The notes: generated by a model not told the origin, from the letters alone. A DNA stretch of 64,000 nucleotides from Streptomyces flaveolus (GCF_014648815.1 NZ_BMRV01000008.1:124001-188000); one strand, 5' to 3'. Numbered from the stretch's first letter, positions 16,254-25,691 are shown. A program made the numbers and translations.

Positions 16254-17336
16254 TCACCTCCGGGTCGCCGCGCGGCGGACCCACAGATTGATGAGGACGG
16301 CCCCGAGCAGCATCACGCCGAGGAACGCCTTGAACCAGTCGGGGTTCCATCCGGCGTAGACGATGCCCTGGTTCACCATGCCGAACATGAAGGCGCCGAA
16401 GACCGGGCCGATGGCCGAGCCGTAGCCGCCGGTGAGCAGGCAGCCGCCGATGACGGCCGCGGCGATGTAGATCAGCTCCTGGCCGACGCCCTCGCCGGAC
16501 TGCACGGTGTTGAAGGAGAACAGCTGGTGCATGCCGACGAACCAGGCGCCGAAGCCGACCAGCATGAACAGCGTGATCTTGGTGAAGGTGACGGGGACGC
16601 CGACCGCGCGGGCGGAGTCCTTGTTGCCGCCGACCGCGAAGACCCAGTTGCCGTACTTGGTGCGCAGCAGCACCCAGGTGGCCAGCGCGGCGAAGACCAG
16701 CCACCACACCACGGTGATCTTCACCTGGACGCCGCCGACGTCGAAGGACGAGGCGAAGAGCGCCTCGGCCTGGCCGAAGCCGTCCATGTCGCTGATGTCG
16801 TCGGTGGCGACGTTGCCGGTGACCAGCTTGGTGACGGCGAGGTTGACGCCCTGGAGGATCAGGAAGGTGCCGAGGGTGACGAGGAAGCTGGGCAGTCCGG
16901 TTCTGACGAGCACCCAGCCGTTGAACGCGCCGACGCCCAGGGAGACCACGAGGGCGACGATCACGCCCATCCAGACGTTCATGGTCAGCTGATAGCTGAG
17001 CATGCTCGCGGTGAGCGCCGAGCCGACCACGGCGACACCGGCGGACAGGTCGAACTCGCCGCCGATCATCAGCAGGGCGACCGGCAGTGCCATGATGCCG
17101 ATGGTGGACGACTGGTAGAGGACCGTCGCCATGGAGCTGCCGTCGCGGACCGAGGGCGCGGCGATCAGGAAGAAGACGTAGACGGCGACGGCGCCGAGGA
17201 GGACCCCGACCTCGGGCCGGGCGAGCAGCCGCAGCGCCAGGGGGCGCTGCCGGGTCCGCGGGCTGCCGGGTCCGGGGCCGGGGCCGGGGGCCGGCGGTGC
17301 GGTCACCGCCGGCTCGGCCTGTGGGGTCGTGCTCAT
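16254..17336 (-). CDS. Sugar/inositol ABC transporter, permease subunit
   Basis: A 360-residue RbsC/FrcB-type permease with a proline/glycine-rich cytosolic N-terminus (PGPGPGPG) and about ten hydrophobic spans; family motifs GGEFDLSAGVAVVGSAL and AVGGNKDSARAVGV are clear. The ATG at 17336 overlaps the stop of the binding-protein gene (TGATG); a GTG one codon earlier is possible. Only one permease gene is present, consistent with a homodimeric channel. Confidence 0.92.
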   Translation of the reverse strand: MSTTPQAEPAVTAPPAPGPGPGPGSPRTRQRPLALRLLARPEVGVLLGAVAVYVFFLIAAPSVRDGSSMATVLYQSSTIGIMALPVALLMIGGEFDLSAGVAVVGSALTASMLSYQLTMNVWMGVIVALVVSLGVGAFNGWVLVRTGLPSFLVTLGTFLILQGVNLAVTKLVTGNVATDDISDMDGFGQAEALFASSFDVGGVQVKITVVWWLVFAALATWVLLRTKYGNWVFAVGGNKDSARAVGVPVTFTKITLFMLVGFGAWFVGMHQLFSFNTVQSGEGVGQELIYIAAAVIGGCLLTGGYGSAIGPVFGAFMFGMVNQGIVYAGWNPDWFKAFLGVMLLGAVLINLWVRRAATRR

Positions 17337-18358
17337 CACCGGGTGCCCTTCGAGGCGAACTCGGCGACGGACGTGACGTTGGACTTGTCGACGAAGGCCG
17401 GGCCGGTCAGCACCGGCTGCTCACCGCCACCGCTGTAGTTGCCGTTGTTCTTGTAGAGCCACAGGCCGTCGACCGCCAAGTAGCCCTGGAGGTAGGGCTG
17501 CTGGTCGACGGCGAACTCGATGGTGCCCTTCTCGATGGCGCCGGTGAGTTCCTTGTTGAGGTCGAACGTGGCGACCTTCGCCTTGCCGCCGGTCTCCTCG
17601 GCCGACTGCGTCGCTGTCATGGCGAACGGGGCGCCGAGCGCGACGACGTGGTCGATGGCGCCGTCCTGCTTCAGCTTCGCGGTGATCGTCGACTTCACGG
17701 ACGGCATGTCGGTGCCGTTGACGTAGAGGTTCTCGACCGAGCCCTCGAAGGTCTTCTTCACGCCGTCGCACCGCTGGGTCAGGCCGACGTTGCCCTGTTC
17801 GTGGATCACGCAGACGGCCTTCTTCGCGCCGACCTCGTTCAGCTTCTTGCCGAACGCCTCGCCGGCCACGCTCTCGTCCTGCCCGAAGAACTCCATCAGG
17901 CCGAGCTTCTTCCAGTCGGCGAGGCCGGAGTTGAGGCCGACGACGGGTATGCCGGCCTGCTCCGCCTTGGCGAGGACACCGCGCAGGGCGTCCGGCTTGG
18001 CGAGGGTGACCGCGATGCCGTCGACCTTCTGGTCGATCGCGTTCTGCACCAGGTTGGCCTGGTTGCCCGCGTTGGGGTCGGCGGAGTAGACGAGCTTGAT
18101 GTTGTCCTTGGCGGCGGCGGCCTCGGCACCCTTGCGGACGATGTCCCAGAAGGTGTCGCCGGGCGCCTGATGGGTGACCAGGGCGACCGTCATGCGGGGG
18201 GTGTTCGCCTTGCCCGCGGAAGCACCGGGGTCCCCCTCTTCGTCGGCCTTCTTGCCCCCCGAGCTGCTGGAGCAGCCGGCGAGGGTCAGCGCCGCCGCCG
18301 CGGCGAGGGCCACGGCCGGGGCGAATCTGCGGGAGCGGGCGTGCGAAGAGCGGACCAT
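17336..18358 (-). CDS. Sugar/inositol ABC transporter, substrate-binding lipoprotein
   Basis: A 340-residue type-I periplasmic-binding protein. The signal peptide ends in the lipobox LAGC, so the mature protein is lipid-anchored outside the membrane, with a Ser/Gly-rich linker. The domain shows MTVALVTHQAPGDTFWDIVRKGAEAA, DGIAVTLAKPDALRGVL and IPVVGLNSG, as in ribose/inositol-binding proteins. First gene of the minus-strand transport-iolE operon, divergent from iolC. Confidence 0.92.
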   Translation of the reverse strand: MVRSSHARSRRFAPAVALAAAAALTLAGCSSSSGGKKADEEGDPGASAGKANTPRMTVALVTHQAPGDTFWDIVRKGAEAAAAKDNIKLVYSADPNAGNQANLVQNAIDQKVDGIAVTLAKPDALRGVLAKAEQAGIPVVGLNSGLADWKKLGLMEFFGQDESVAGEAFGKKLNEVGAKKAVCVIHEQGNVGLTQRCDGVKKTFEGSVENLYVNGTDMPSVKSTITAKLKQDGAIDHVVALGAPFAMTATQSAEETGGKAKVATFDLNKELTGAIEKGTIEFAVDQQPYLQGYLAVDGLWLYKNNGNYSGGGEQPVLTGPAFVDKSNVTSVAEFASKGTR

Positions 18359-18449
18359 CTTTCCTGCACCTCACTGTGCGACGGGGAGCCGTGTGTCGGA
18401 CCGGAGAAGAACGGCTGTTGCGCTGGGACCGGATACAAGTCCTTGAGGG

Positions 18450-18542
18450 GCCCGCTGTCAATACTTTGTCAAGACATCATTTCACGAGCTAGTCCGAATG
18501 TCCGTACAAACTCTTGACAGGGTCGTCCCGCAGTCATACACC
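18450..18542. promoter_or_regulatory. Divergent iol promoter region with paired palindromes
   Basis: Plus strand: TTGACA (18514-18519), 17 bp, TACACC (18537-18542) points to iolC. Minus strand: TTGACA boxes near 18473-18468 and 18462-18457 point to the binding-protein gene, the second with TTGTAT 17 bp on. Two TGT-N4-ACA palindromes, TGTCAAGACA (18467-18476) and TGTCCGTACA (18499-18508), lie 32 bp apart, about three helical turns, and are candidate sites for the GntR protein at 23301. Confidence 0.5.
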
Positions 18543-18586
18543 TGGGAGGCGGCAGGCCCCCCGCCCCAGCCCGAGGAGCGTCGCAC

Positions 18587-19549
18587 ATGGCCGAGACAGT
18601 CCGGCATTTCGATCTGATCACGATGGGCCGCATCGGAGTGGATCTCTATCCCCTCCAGACGGGTGTATCCCTCGCGGAGGTCGAGACCTTCGGCAAGTTC
18701 CTCGGCGGTTCGGCCGCGAACGTGGCGGTCGCCGCCGCCCGCCTGGGCCGTGCCACGGCCGTCATCACGCGCACGGGCGACGACCCGTTCGGCGGCTATC
18801 TGCACCGGGCTCTCAAGGAGTTCGGCGTCGACGACCGCTGGGTCACGCCGGTCGCCGCGTACCCGACGCCCGTCACCTTCTGCGAGATCTTCCCGCCGGA
18901 CGACTTCCCGCTGTACTTCTACCGTCGGCCCAAGGCACCCGACCTGGAGATCCACCCGGAGGAACTGGACCTCGACGCGATCCGCGCGGCCCGCATCTTC
19001 TGGATCACCGGCACCGGACTGAGCGAGGAACCGAGCCGTACGGCCACCCTGGGCGCCCTCGCCCACCGCGCCAGGGCCGGGATCACGGTCTTCGACCTGG
19101 ACTGGCGCCCGATGTTCTGGGGCGACCCCGACCGGGCCCGCCCCTACTACGCCGAGGCGCTGCGGCACGCGACCGTCGCCGTCGGCAACCTCGACGAGTG
19201 CGAGATCGCCACGGGCGTACGCGAGCCGCGGGCCTGCGCCGAGGCGCTGCTGGCCGCGGGCGTGGAGCTGGCCGTCGTCAAGCAGGGCCCCGAGGGCGTC
19301 CTCGCCGTGCACCGCGACGGCCGGACGGCCGAGGTGCCGCCGGTGCCGGTCGAGGTGGTCAACGGCCTCGGCGCGGGCGACGCGTTCGGCGGCTCCCTCT
19401 GCCACGGCCTGCTGTCCGGCTGGGACCTGGAGCGGACCATGCGGTACGCCAACGCGGCCGGCGCCCTCGTCGCCTCCCGTCTCGCCTGCTCCTCCGCGAT
19501 GCCCACCGGGGCGGAGGTCGACGGCCTCCTCGCGCGAGCCACTCCCTGA
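18587..19549 (+). CDS. iolC: 5-dehydro-2-deoxygluconokinase
   Basis: A 320-residue PfkB/ribokinase-family kinase. GGSAANVAVAAARLGR and the C-terminal NGLGAGDAF (catalytic Asp near 265) are the two PfkB signatures; FDLDWRPMFW is typical of IolC. It phosphorylates 2-deoxy-5-keto-gluconate in myo-inositol breakdown. Start ATG at 18587. First gene of the plus-strand operon iolC-aldolase-iolB-iolD-gntR. Confidence 0.9.
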   Translation: MAETVRHFDLITMGRIGVDLYPLQTGVSLAEVETFGKFLGGSAANVAVAAARLGRATAVITRTGDDPFGGYLHRALKEFGVDDRWVTPVAAYPTPVTFCEIFPPDDFPLYFYRRPKAPDLEIHPEELDLDAIRAARIFWITGTGLSEEPSRTATLGALAHRARAGITVFDLDWRPMFWGDPDRARPYYAEALRHATVAVGNLDECEIATGVREPRACAEALLAAGVELAVVKQGPEGVLAVHRDGRTAEVPPVPVEVVNGLGAGDAFGGSLCHGLLSGWDLERTMRYANAAGALVASRLACSSAMPTGAEVDGLLARATP

Positions 19550-19562
19550 ACGGAGCGTTGAC

Positions 19563-20450
19563 TTGTCCCTCAGCATCCCCGACCTCACGGCGGTCAGAGC
19601 CCGGCACCCGGAGGCCATCGCCGAGGCGGCGGCCCGCCGGGTACGCCGTCCGCTGATCGGCGACTCCGGGCGCCTGATGATCGTGGCCGCGGACCATCCG
19701 GCGCGTGGCGCGCTCGGCGTCGGCGACCGGCGGCTCGCCATGGCCAACCGGGCCGACCTGCTGGAACGCCTGTGCACCGCGCTGTCGCGGCCCGGTGTCG
19801 ACGGGGTGCTCGCCACCGCCGACGTGCTGGAGGACCTGCTGTTGCTCGGGGCGCTGGAGAACAAGGTCGTCATGGGCTCGATGAACCGCGGCGGCCTCGC
19901 GGGCGCCGCATTCGAGATGGACGACCGCTTCACCGGGCACCGCGCCGAGGACATCGCCCGCCTGCGCTTCGACGCGGGCAAGCTGCTGCTGCGCATCGAC
20001 TACGACGACCCCGGTTCGCTGTCCACCCTGGAGTCCGCGGCCCGCGCGGTCGACGCCATGGCGGCACGTGAACTCCCCGTGTTCGTCGAGCCCTTCGTCT
20101 CCCGCCGGCTGGAGGGGCGGGTCCGCAACGACCTGTCCGCCGAGGCCGTCACCCGTTCCGTCGCCATCGCCTCGGGCCTGGGCGGCACCTCGGCCTACAC
20201 CTGGCTGAAACTGCCCGTCACCCACGACCCGGACGACATGGGCGAGGTCCTGGAGACCTCCACGCTGCCCGCGGTCCTGCTCGGCGGTGACATAGGCGGC
20301 TCCCCCGCGGACCAGGCCGCCGCCTACGAACGCTGGCGCAAGGCACTCAGGCTGCCCACCGTGCAGGGCATGGTCGTCGGCCGCTCGCTGCTCTACCCCG
20401 CGCAGGGCACGGTGGAACAGGCGGTGGACACCGCCGTCGGCCTGTTGTGA
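19563..20450 (+). CDS. Aldolase-like (beta/alpha)8 barrel protein of the inositol operon
   Basis: A 295-residue TIM-barrel protein of the family annotated in actinobacteria as the Cgl0158 type and related to deoxyribose-phosphate aldolase. LMIVAADHPARG, VVMGSMNRGGLAGA, LLLRIDYDDPGS, TWLKLPV (Schiff-base-type Lys) and VVGRSLLYP are visible. Wedged 13 bp after iolC and before iolB, it is the best candidate for splitting 2-deoxy-5-keto-gluconate 6-phosphate, the step performed by IolJ in Bacillus. TTG start at 19563. The role is inferred. Confidence 0.8.
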   Translation: MSLSIPDLTAVRARHPEAIAEAAARRVRRPLIGDSGRLMIVAADHPARGALGVGDRRLAMANRADLLERLCTALSRPGVDGVLATADVLEDLLLLGALENKVVMGSMNRGGLAGAAFEMDDRFTGHRAEDIARLRFDAGKLLLRIDYDDPGSLSTLESAARAVDAMAARELPVFVEPFVSRRLEGRVRNDLSAEAVTRSVAIASGLGGTSAYTWLKLPVTHDPDDMGEVLETSTLPAVLLGGDIGGSPADQAAAYERWRKALRLPTVQGMVVGRSLLYPAQGTVEQAVDTAVGLL

Positions 20451-20506
20451 CTCCGGGGAAGGTGACTCAAGGAGCCGTGACACAGGACAGCACAGGAGAG
20501 GACCCG

Positions 20507-21400
20507 ATGACGTATCACCTTCCCGCGGGCAAGGCGGCAGGCGGCCCGTACGCCGTGGACGTGACGCCCGAGAAGGCCGGCTGGGGCTACTCCGGTCTGC
20601 GTGTGCTGCACCTGCCGCCCGGCGGCAGCCACACCTTCGACAGCGGCGACAGCGAGTGGATCGTCCTCCCCCTGGGCGGCGGCTGCACGGTGGCCGCCGC
20701 CGACGACTTCGGCCAGGACACCTTCGAGCTCACCGGCCGCGCCGGCGTGTTCGACGGCGTCACCGACTTCGCGTACGTACCGCGGGACGCCCGTACGACG
20801 GTGACGTCCGCCGGCGGCGGCCGGTTCGCCCTCACCGGCGCCCGCTGCACCCGCCGCCTGCCCGCCCGCTACGGCCCGGCGTCGTCGGTGCCGGTGGAGC
20901 TGCGGGGCACCGGGAACTGCTCGCGGCAGGTGAACAACTTCGCCGCAGCAAGCGTCTTCGAGTGCGACAGGCTGATCGCGGTCGAGTTGATCACGCCGGG
21001 CGGCAACTGGTCCTCTTTCCCGCCGCACAAGCACGACGAGCACCGCCCCGGCGAGGAGTCCGTGCTGGAGGAGATCTACTACTTCGAGTTCGCCGGCCAC
21101 GACGGCACCCCCGGCCTCGGCTACCAGCGGGTCTCCCCGTCCGGGCGGGGACGGGGCACGGACGTGCTGGCCGAGGTCCGCGACGGGGACGTGGTCCTGA
21201 TCCCCGACGGCTGGCACGGACCGTCGATGGCCGTGCCGGGCCACCACATGTACTACCTCAACGTCATGGCGGGCCCGGAGGCCGAGCGCGCCTGGCTGAT
21301 CCGCGACCACCCCGACCACGCCTGGATCCGCGACACCTGGTCCGGCCGGCCGGTCGACCCCCGGCTCCCCCTCTACACCGCACCGGAGAGGTCCGCATGA
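20507..21400 (+). CDS. iolB: 5-deoxy-glucuronate isomerase
   Basis: A 297-residue double-cupin protein. FPPHKHDEHRPGEESVLEEIYYFEF carries the metal-binding His and Glu residues and DGWHGPSMAVPGHHMYYLNVMAG the distal set, both typical of IolB. It converts 5-deoxy-D-glucuronate to 2-deoxy-5-keto-D-gluconate. ATG at 20507 has AGGAGAGG before it; an in-frame upstream GTG at 20447 is ignored. Its TGA overlaps the iolD ATG. Confidence 0.9.
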   Translation: MTYHLPAGKAAGGPYAVDVTPEKAGWGYSGLRVLHLPPGGSHTFDSGDSEWIVLPLGGGCTVAAADDFGQDTFELTGRAGVFDGVTDFAYVPRDARTTVTSAGGGRFALTGARCTRRLPARYGPASSVPVELRGTGNCSRQVNNFAAASVFECDRLIAVELITPGGNWSSFPPHKHDEHRPGEESVLEEIYYFEFAGHDGTPGLGYQRVSPSGRGRGTDVLAEVRDGDVVLIPDGWHGPSMAVPGHHMYYLNVMAGPEAERAWLIRDHPDHAWIRDTWSGRPVDPRLPLYTAPERSA

Positions 21401-23268
21401 GCACCGTCACGCGCCGACTGACCACCGCCCAGGCACTGGTGCGCTTCCTGGCCGCCCAGTACACCGAACGCGACGGCGCCCGGCACCGCCTGATCGCCGG
21501 CACCTGGGGCATCTTCGGCCACGGCAACGTGGCCGGCCTCGGGCAGGCGCTCGTCGAGTACGCCGATGTCATGCCGTACCACCAGGGCCGCAACGAACAG
21601 GCCATGGTGCACGCGGCCGTCGGCCATGCCCGCCAGCTCAACCGGCTGTCCGCGCAGGCGGTGACGACGTCCATCGGCCCGGGCGCCACGAACCTGGTCA
21701 CCGGCGCCGCCCTCGCCACCGTCAGCCGTCTGCCGGTCCTGCTGCTCCCCGGCGACTACTTCGCCTCGCACGCGGCCGACCCGCTGCTCCAGCAGCTGGA
21801 GCACCCGGCCGAGGGCGACGTGTCCGTCAACGACACCCTGCGCCCGGTGTCCCGGTACTTCGACCGCGTCACCCGCCCGGACGCCCTGATCTCCTCCGCG
21901 CTCCGGGCGATGCGGGTGCTGAGCGACCCGGCCGAGACCGGCGCGGTCACCCTCGCCCTGCCCCAGGACGTGCAGGCGCAGGCGTACGACTGGCCGGAGG
22001 AGTTCTTCGCCGACCGCGTCTGGCGCGTACGGCGTTCCGCCCCCGACCCGGCGGAACTGGCCGAGGCGGTCCGGGCGGTCCGCGCCGCCGAGCGCCCGCT
22101 GATCGTCGCGGGCGGCGGCGTCCACCACAGCGAGGCCGAGGAGGCGCTGAAGGCGTTCGTGGACGCCACCGGCATCCCGGTCGCCTCCACCCAGGCCGGC
22201 AAGGGCTCCCTGCGCCACGACCACCCGGCCGACCTCGGCGGCATCGGCCACACCGGCACCGCCGTCAGCGACGACCTGGCCCGCACCGCGGACCTGGTGA
22301 TCGGCATCGGCACCCGCTACTCGGACTTCACCACGGCCTCCGGCACCCTCTTCCAGCACCCGGCCGTCCGCTTCCTGAACCTCAACGTCACCGCCTTCGA
22401 CGCCCACAAGCTCGCCGCCCGCACCCTGGTCTGCGACGCGCGCACCGGCCTCACCCTGCTGACGGACGCCCTCACGGGACACCGGGTGGCACCGTCGTAC
22501 GAGGCGGAGTACCGCGCGGGCAAGGAGCGCTGGGAGCGCGTGGTGGCGGCCGCCCTGACGGCGGACGACGACAACGCCGTCCCCACGCAGACCCGTGTGC
22601 TGGGCGCGCTGGACGCGGTGGTGGGCGACGAGGACGTGGTGATCAACGCGGCCGGTTCGCTCCCCGGCGACCTGCACAAGCTCTGGCGGGCCCGCTCCCC
22701 GCGCCAGTACCACCTGGAGTACGGCTACTCGTGCATGGGCTACGAGATCCCGGCCGCGCTCGGCGTGCAGCAGGCGGCGCCTGGGACGCCCGTGTGGGCG
22801 CTGGTCGGCGACGGCACCTATCTGATGAACCCGACGGAGATCGTCACGGCCGTGCAGGAGAACCTGCCGGTCAAGCTGGTCGTCGTGCAGAACCACGGCT
22901 ACGCCTCCATCGGCGGCCTGTCCGAGTCGGTCGGCGCCGAGCGTTTCGGCACCGCCTACCGCCACCGCGCCGCCGACGGCACCTTCACCGGCGCCCCGCT
23001 GCCCGTCGATCTCGCCGCCAACGCGGCCAGCCTCGGCATGGAGGTGCTGCGCGCCAAGACGGTGCGCGAGCTGCGGGAGGCGCTGACGGCGGCCCGGGAG
23101 GCGACCCGCCCGACCTGCGTCTACGTCGAGACGGACCCGGCGGCGACCGCTCCCGGCGCCGAGGCATGGTGGGACGTGCCGGTGGCCGAGGTCTCCGCCC
23201 GCCCGGCCGCCGCCGACGCCCGCGCACAGTACGAGCGTGCCCTCGCCGACCGCCGCCACCACCTCTGA
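21397..23268 (+). CDS. iolD: 3D-(3,5/4)-trihydroxycyclohexane-1,2-dione hydrolase
   Basis: A 623-residue thiamin-diphosphate enzyme. The N-terminal domain has GIFGHGNVAGLGQAL and RNEQAMVHAA with the catalytic Glu-type region, then TSIGPGATNLVTGA; the C-terminal domain shows VGDGTYLMNP leading to VVVQNHGYASIGG, the ThDP GDG...N motif. It opens the cyclic dione to 5-deoxy-glucuronate. ATG overlaps the iolB stop (ATGA). Confidence 0.93.
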   Translation: MSTVTRRLTTAQALVRFLAAQYTERDGARHRLIAGTWGIFGHGNVAGLGQALVEYADVMPYHQGRNEQAMVHAAVGHARQLNRLSAQAVTTSIGPGATNLVTGAALATVSRLPVLLLPGDYFASHAADPLLQQLEHPAEGDVSVNDTLRPVSRYFDRVTRPDALISSALRAMRVLSDPAETGAVTLALPQDVQAQAYDWPEEFFADRVWRVRRSAPDPAELAEAVRAVRAAERPLIVAGGGVHHSEAEEALKAFVDATGIPVASTQAGKGSLRHDHPADLGGIGHTGTAVSDDLARTADLVIGIGTRYSDFTTASGTLFQHPAVRFLNLNVTAFDAHKLAARTLVCDARTGLTLLTDALTGHRVAPSYEAEYRAGKERWERVVAAALTADDDNAVPTQTRVLGALDAVVGDEDVVINAAGSLPGDLHKLWRARSPRQYHLEYGYSCMGYEIPAALGVQQAAPGTPVWALVGDGTYLMNPTEIVTAVQENLPVKLVVVQNHGYASIGGLSESVGAERFGTAYRHRAADGTFTGAPLPVDLAANAASLGMEVLRAKTVRELREALTAAREATRPTCVYVETDPAATAPGAEAWWDVPVAEVSARPAAADARAQYERALADRRHHL

Positions 23269-23300
23269 CGCCCCGTCACTCACGCAAGGGAGGTACGTCC

Positions 23301-24086
23301 ATGGCGAAGACCGGCGACCCCGTCGGTGCCGTGACCGCCCCCGCGTCCGGCTCGCTGGACTTCGCCCTGGACCGGAGCAGTCCGGTGCCGCTGTACCACC
23401 AGCTGGCCCAGCAGCTGGAGGCGGCGATCGAGCGCGGCGTCCTCACTCCGGGGAGCCTGCTGGGCAACGAGGCCGACCTCTCGGTCCGCCTCGGTCTGTC
23501 CCGGCCCACCGTCCGCCAGGCCATCCGTTCCCTGGTCGACAAGGGGCTGGTGGTACGGCGGCGCGGGGTCGGCACGCAGGTGGTGCACAGCCGCGTCAGA
23601 CGCCCCCTGAAGCTGAGCAGCCTGTACGACGACCTGGCGGCGGCCGGGCAGGACCCGGCCACGCGGGTGATCCGCAAGGAGTCCGTCCCGGCCGGCGCCG
23701 ACGTGGCCGCCGCCCTGGGCGTCGCGGAGGGCGCCGGGGTCACCGTCCTGGAGCGGCTGCGTCTCACCCACGGACGGCCGGTGGCCGTGCTGTGCAACTA
23801 CCTGCCGGGGGGCCTCCTGGACCTCGACACGGGCCGCCTCGCGTCGACCGGCCTGTACCGGATGATGCGCGCGGCCGGCATCACCCTGCACAGCGCCCGC
23901 CAGACCGTCGGCGCCCGCTCGGCCACCGGCGAGGAGGCCGCCCGCCTGGACGAGAGGGAGGGCGCCGCCCTGCTGACCATGCGGCGCACGGCGTACGACG
24001 ACACCGGACGGCCGGTCGAGTACGGGACGCACCTCTACCGGGCGTCCCTGTACTCGTTCGACTTCCAGCTGCTGGTCGGGCCGTGA
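23301..24086 (+). CDS. GntR family (UTRA/HutC-type) regulator of the iol genes
   Basis: A 261-residue regulator: winged helix at about 25-90 (ADLSVRLGLSRPTVRQAIRSLVDKGLVVRRRGVG) and a UTRA ligand-binding domain after it (about 110-255). AAGGGAGG lies before the ATG at 23301. It is the last gene of the iolC operon, 32 bp after iolD, so it probably senses an inositol intermediate and represses the divergent promoters at 18450-18542. It converges with the NUDIX gene, with only 3 bp between stops. Confidence 0.9.
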   Translation: MAKTGDPVGAVTAPASGSLDFALDRSSPVPLYHQLAQQLEAAIERGVLTPGSLLGNEADLSVRLGLSRPTVRQAIRSLVDKGLVVRRRGVGTQVVHSRVRRPLKLSSLYDDLAAAGQDPATRVIRKESVPAGADVAAALGVAEGAGVTVLERLRLTHGRPVAVLCNYLPGGLLDLDTGRLASTGLYRMMRAAGITLHSARQTVGARSATGEEAARLDEREGAALLTMRRTAYDDTGRPVEYGTHLYRASLYSFDFQLLVGP

Positions 24087-24089
24087 GAC

Positions 24090-24767
24090 TCACGCGCGTC
24101 CGCGGGGCTGGGCGAAGGGGCCCTCCAGGGCAGCCCACTGGAGCAGCATGATGGTCTTGGCGTCGGCGATCTCGCCGGTGCGGATCATCTCCAGGGCACG
24201 GGGGAAGGGCAGTTCGATGGTCTCGATGTCCTCGCCCTCCTCGTGCAGGCCGCCGCCGGCGTGGGTGCGGGTGGCGGGGCCGTAGGCGGCGGCGTAGAAG
24301 CTGACGCGTTCGGTGACCGAGCCGGGGCTCATGTACACGTCGAAGACGTGCCGGACCTCGCCGACGGTGTGCCCGGTCTCCTCGACGACCTCGCGCCGCA
24401 CGGCGACCTCGGGGTGCTCGTCCTCGTCGTCGAGCACCCCGCCGGGGGTTTCGATCAGCATGCCGTCGGGGTGTCCGTTGACGTACACCGGCAGGCGGAA
24501 CTGGCGGGTGAGCAGGACCGTTCCGCGTTCGGTGTCGTGGAGCAGCACGGTGGCGCCGTTGCCGCGGTCGTGCGTCTCGCGCTCCTGGGTGCTCCAGGTG
24601 CCGTCGGCGCGCCGGAGGTCGAAGGTGGTGGTGCGTTCGACGTACCAGTGACTGGAGAGGAGCCGGACGTCCCGGATCCTGACGTCCGGGTTGCCGGTCA
24701 GGTCCTGACCGGCCCGGTCGAGTCCGGTGCGGCCCCGGCGGTCCGGGGTGTCGATGCCGGCGGTCAT
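24090..24767 (-). CDS. NUDIX hydrolase (GDP-mannose/ADP-ribose pyrophosphatase type)
   Basis: A 225-residue protein with a complete Nudix box: GGVLDDEDEHPEVAVRREVV then EETG, preceded by the N-terminal extension typical of NudK-like dinucleotide-sugar pyrophosphatases (VRLLSSHWYVERTTTFDLRR). It would cleave a nucleoside-diphosphate-linked substrate. ATG at 24767. It follows the esterase gene of the queD operon by 64 bp on the same strand and may be a separate housekeeping gene. Confidence 0.88.
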   Translation of the reverse strand: MTAGIDTPDRRGRTGLDRAGQDLTGNPDVRIRDVRLLSSHWYVERTTTFDLRRADGTWSTQERETHDRGNGATVLLHDTERGTVLLTRQFRLPVYVNGHPDGMLIETPGGVLDDEDEHPEVAVRREVVEETGHTVGEVRHVFDVYMSPGSVTERVSFYAAAYGPATRTHAGGGLHEEGEDIETIELPFPRALEMIRTGEIADAKTIMLLQWAALEGPFAQPRGRA

Positions 24768-24831
24768 CGGGCGCCCTCCGGCGCTGTCGGGCGGGACGAT
24801 GCGGGGTGGGGCAAGGTGGTCATGCCCGCTT

Positions 24832-25689
24832 CTACCACCCCGTCCGGCTCCGCACGAAGTCGAGCACGGAGGCGAAGCAGTGTTCCACGTCGGCCTCGGC
24901 CGCCCCGATCCAGAGATGATCGGCCCCGGCGACGGTCCGGAGATCGGCCTCCGCGCCGGCCGCCTCCAGCGCCGACGCCAGGGCCTCCGCCTGGGTGACG
25001 GGGATGACCGTGTCCCCGTCACCGTGCAGGATCAGGAAGGGCGGGGCGCCCGGCGTGACCCGGGCGACCGGGCTGGCCTCGCGGGCCCGGTCCGGGGCGT
25101 CGGCGGCGGGGGCGCCGAGCAGCGCCGCCTCGGGGGTGCCCGGCGGCGCGGCGGTGAGGTCGGTGGCGCCGTACCAGACGACGCAGCCGCGCGGGGCCGG
25201 GTCGGCGGTGAGGGCGAGGAGCGCGGCGAGGTGGCCGCCCGCGGACTCGCCCCAGGCGACTGTCCGCTCGGCGTCGACGCCGAGGTCGGCGGCGCGGGTG
25301 CGCAGCCATGCCAGGGCCGCGCCGAGGTCGTCCAGCGGGGCGGGGAACACGGCCTCGCCGCTGAGCCGGTAGTCGGGGCAGACGACGGCGAACCCGGCCC
25401 GGGCGAGGCGGGCGAAGGGTCCGGGCCGCCAGGTGCGGAAGCGCGGGCCCAGGTCGTCACGCAGCCCGGTGCGCCAGGCCCCGCCGTGCACGAAGACGAC
25501 GACGGGCAGCGGCCCGTCGGGGGCCTCCTCGGGGAGCCACACGTCGAGTTCCAGGGGCCGGCTGCCGTCGCGCACGGCGTAGGGGACCGCGCGCAGCAGC
25601 CGTACGCCGTCGGCGGGGTGTGCGGCGGGCGGAAGGGGCAGGACCGTGGGGTCGGGCGGGGCCAGGAAGGGGGCGAGTCGGGGGTGCAC
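24832..25689 (-). CDS. Alpha/beta hydrolase (esterase), end of the queD operon
   Basis: A 285-residue esterase of the hormone-sensitive-lipase/acyl-peptidase-like group. VVVFVHGGAWRTG gives the oxyanion HGG, WGESAGGHLAAL the nucleophile elbow GESAG, and HGDGDTVIP plus ADHLW the Asp and His. GTG at 25689 has GAGGAG at good spacing; GTG at 25695 would give a GTGA overlap but sits on the ribosome site. In this operon it could hydrolyse the depside released by quercetinase (a phenolic ester); that is inference. Confidence 0.86.
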   Translation of the reverse strand: MHPRLAPFLAPPDPTVLPLPPAAHPADGVRLLRAVPYAVRDGSRPLELDVWLPEEAPDGPLPVVVFVHGGAWRTGLRDDLGPRFRTWRPGPFARLARAGFAVVCPDYRLSGEAVFPAPLDDLGAALAWLRTRAADLGVDAERTVAWGESAGGHLAALLALTADPAPRGCVVWYGATDLTAAPPGTPEAALLGAPAADAPDRAREASPVARVTPGAPPFLILHGDGDTVIPVTQAEALASALEAAGAEADLRTVAGADHLWIGAAEADVEHCFASVLDFVRSRTGW

Positions 25690-25691
25690 GG

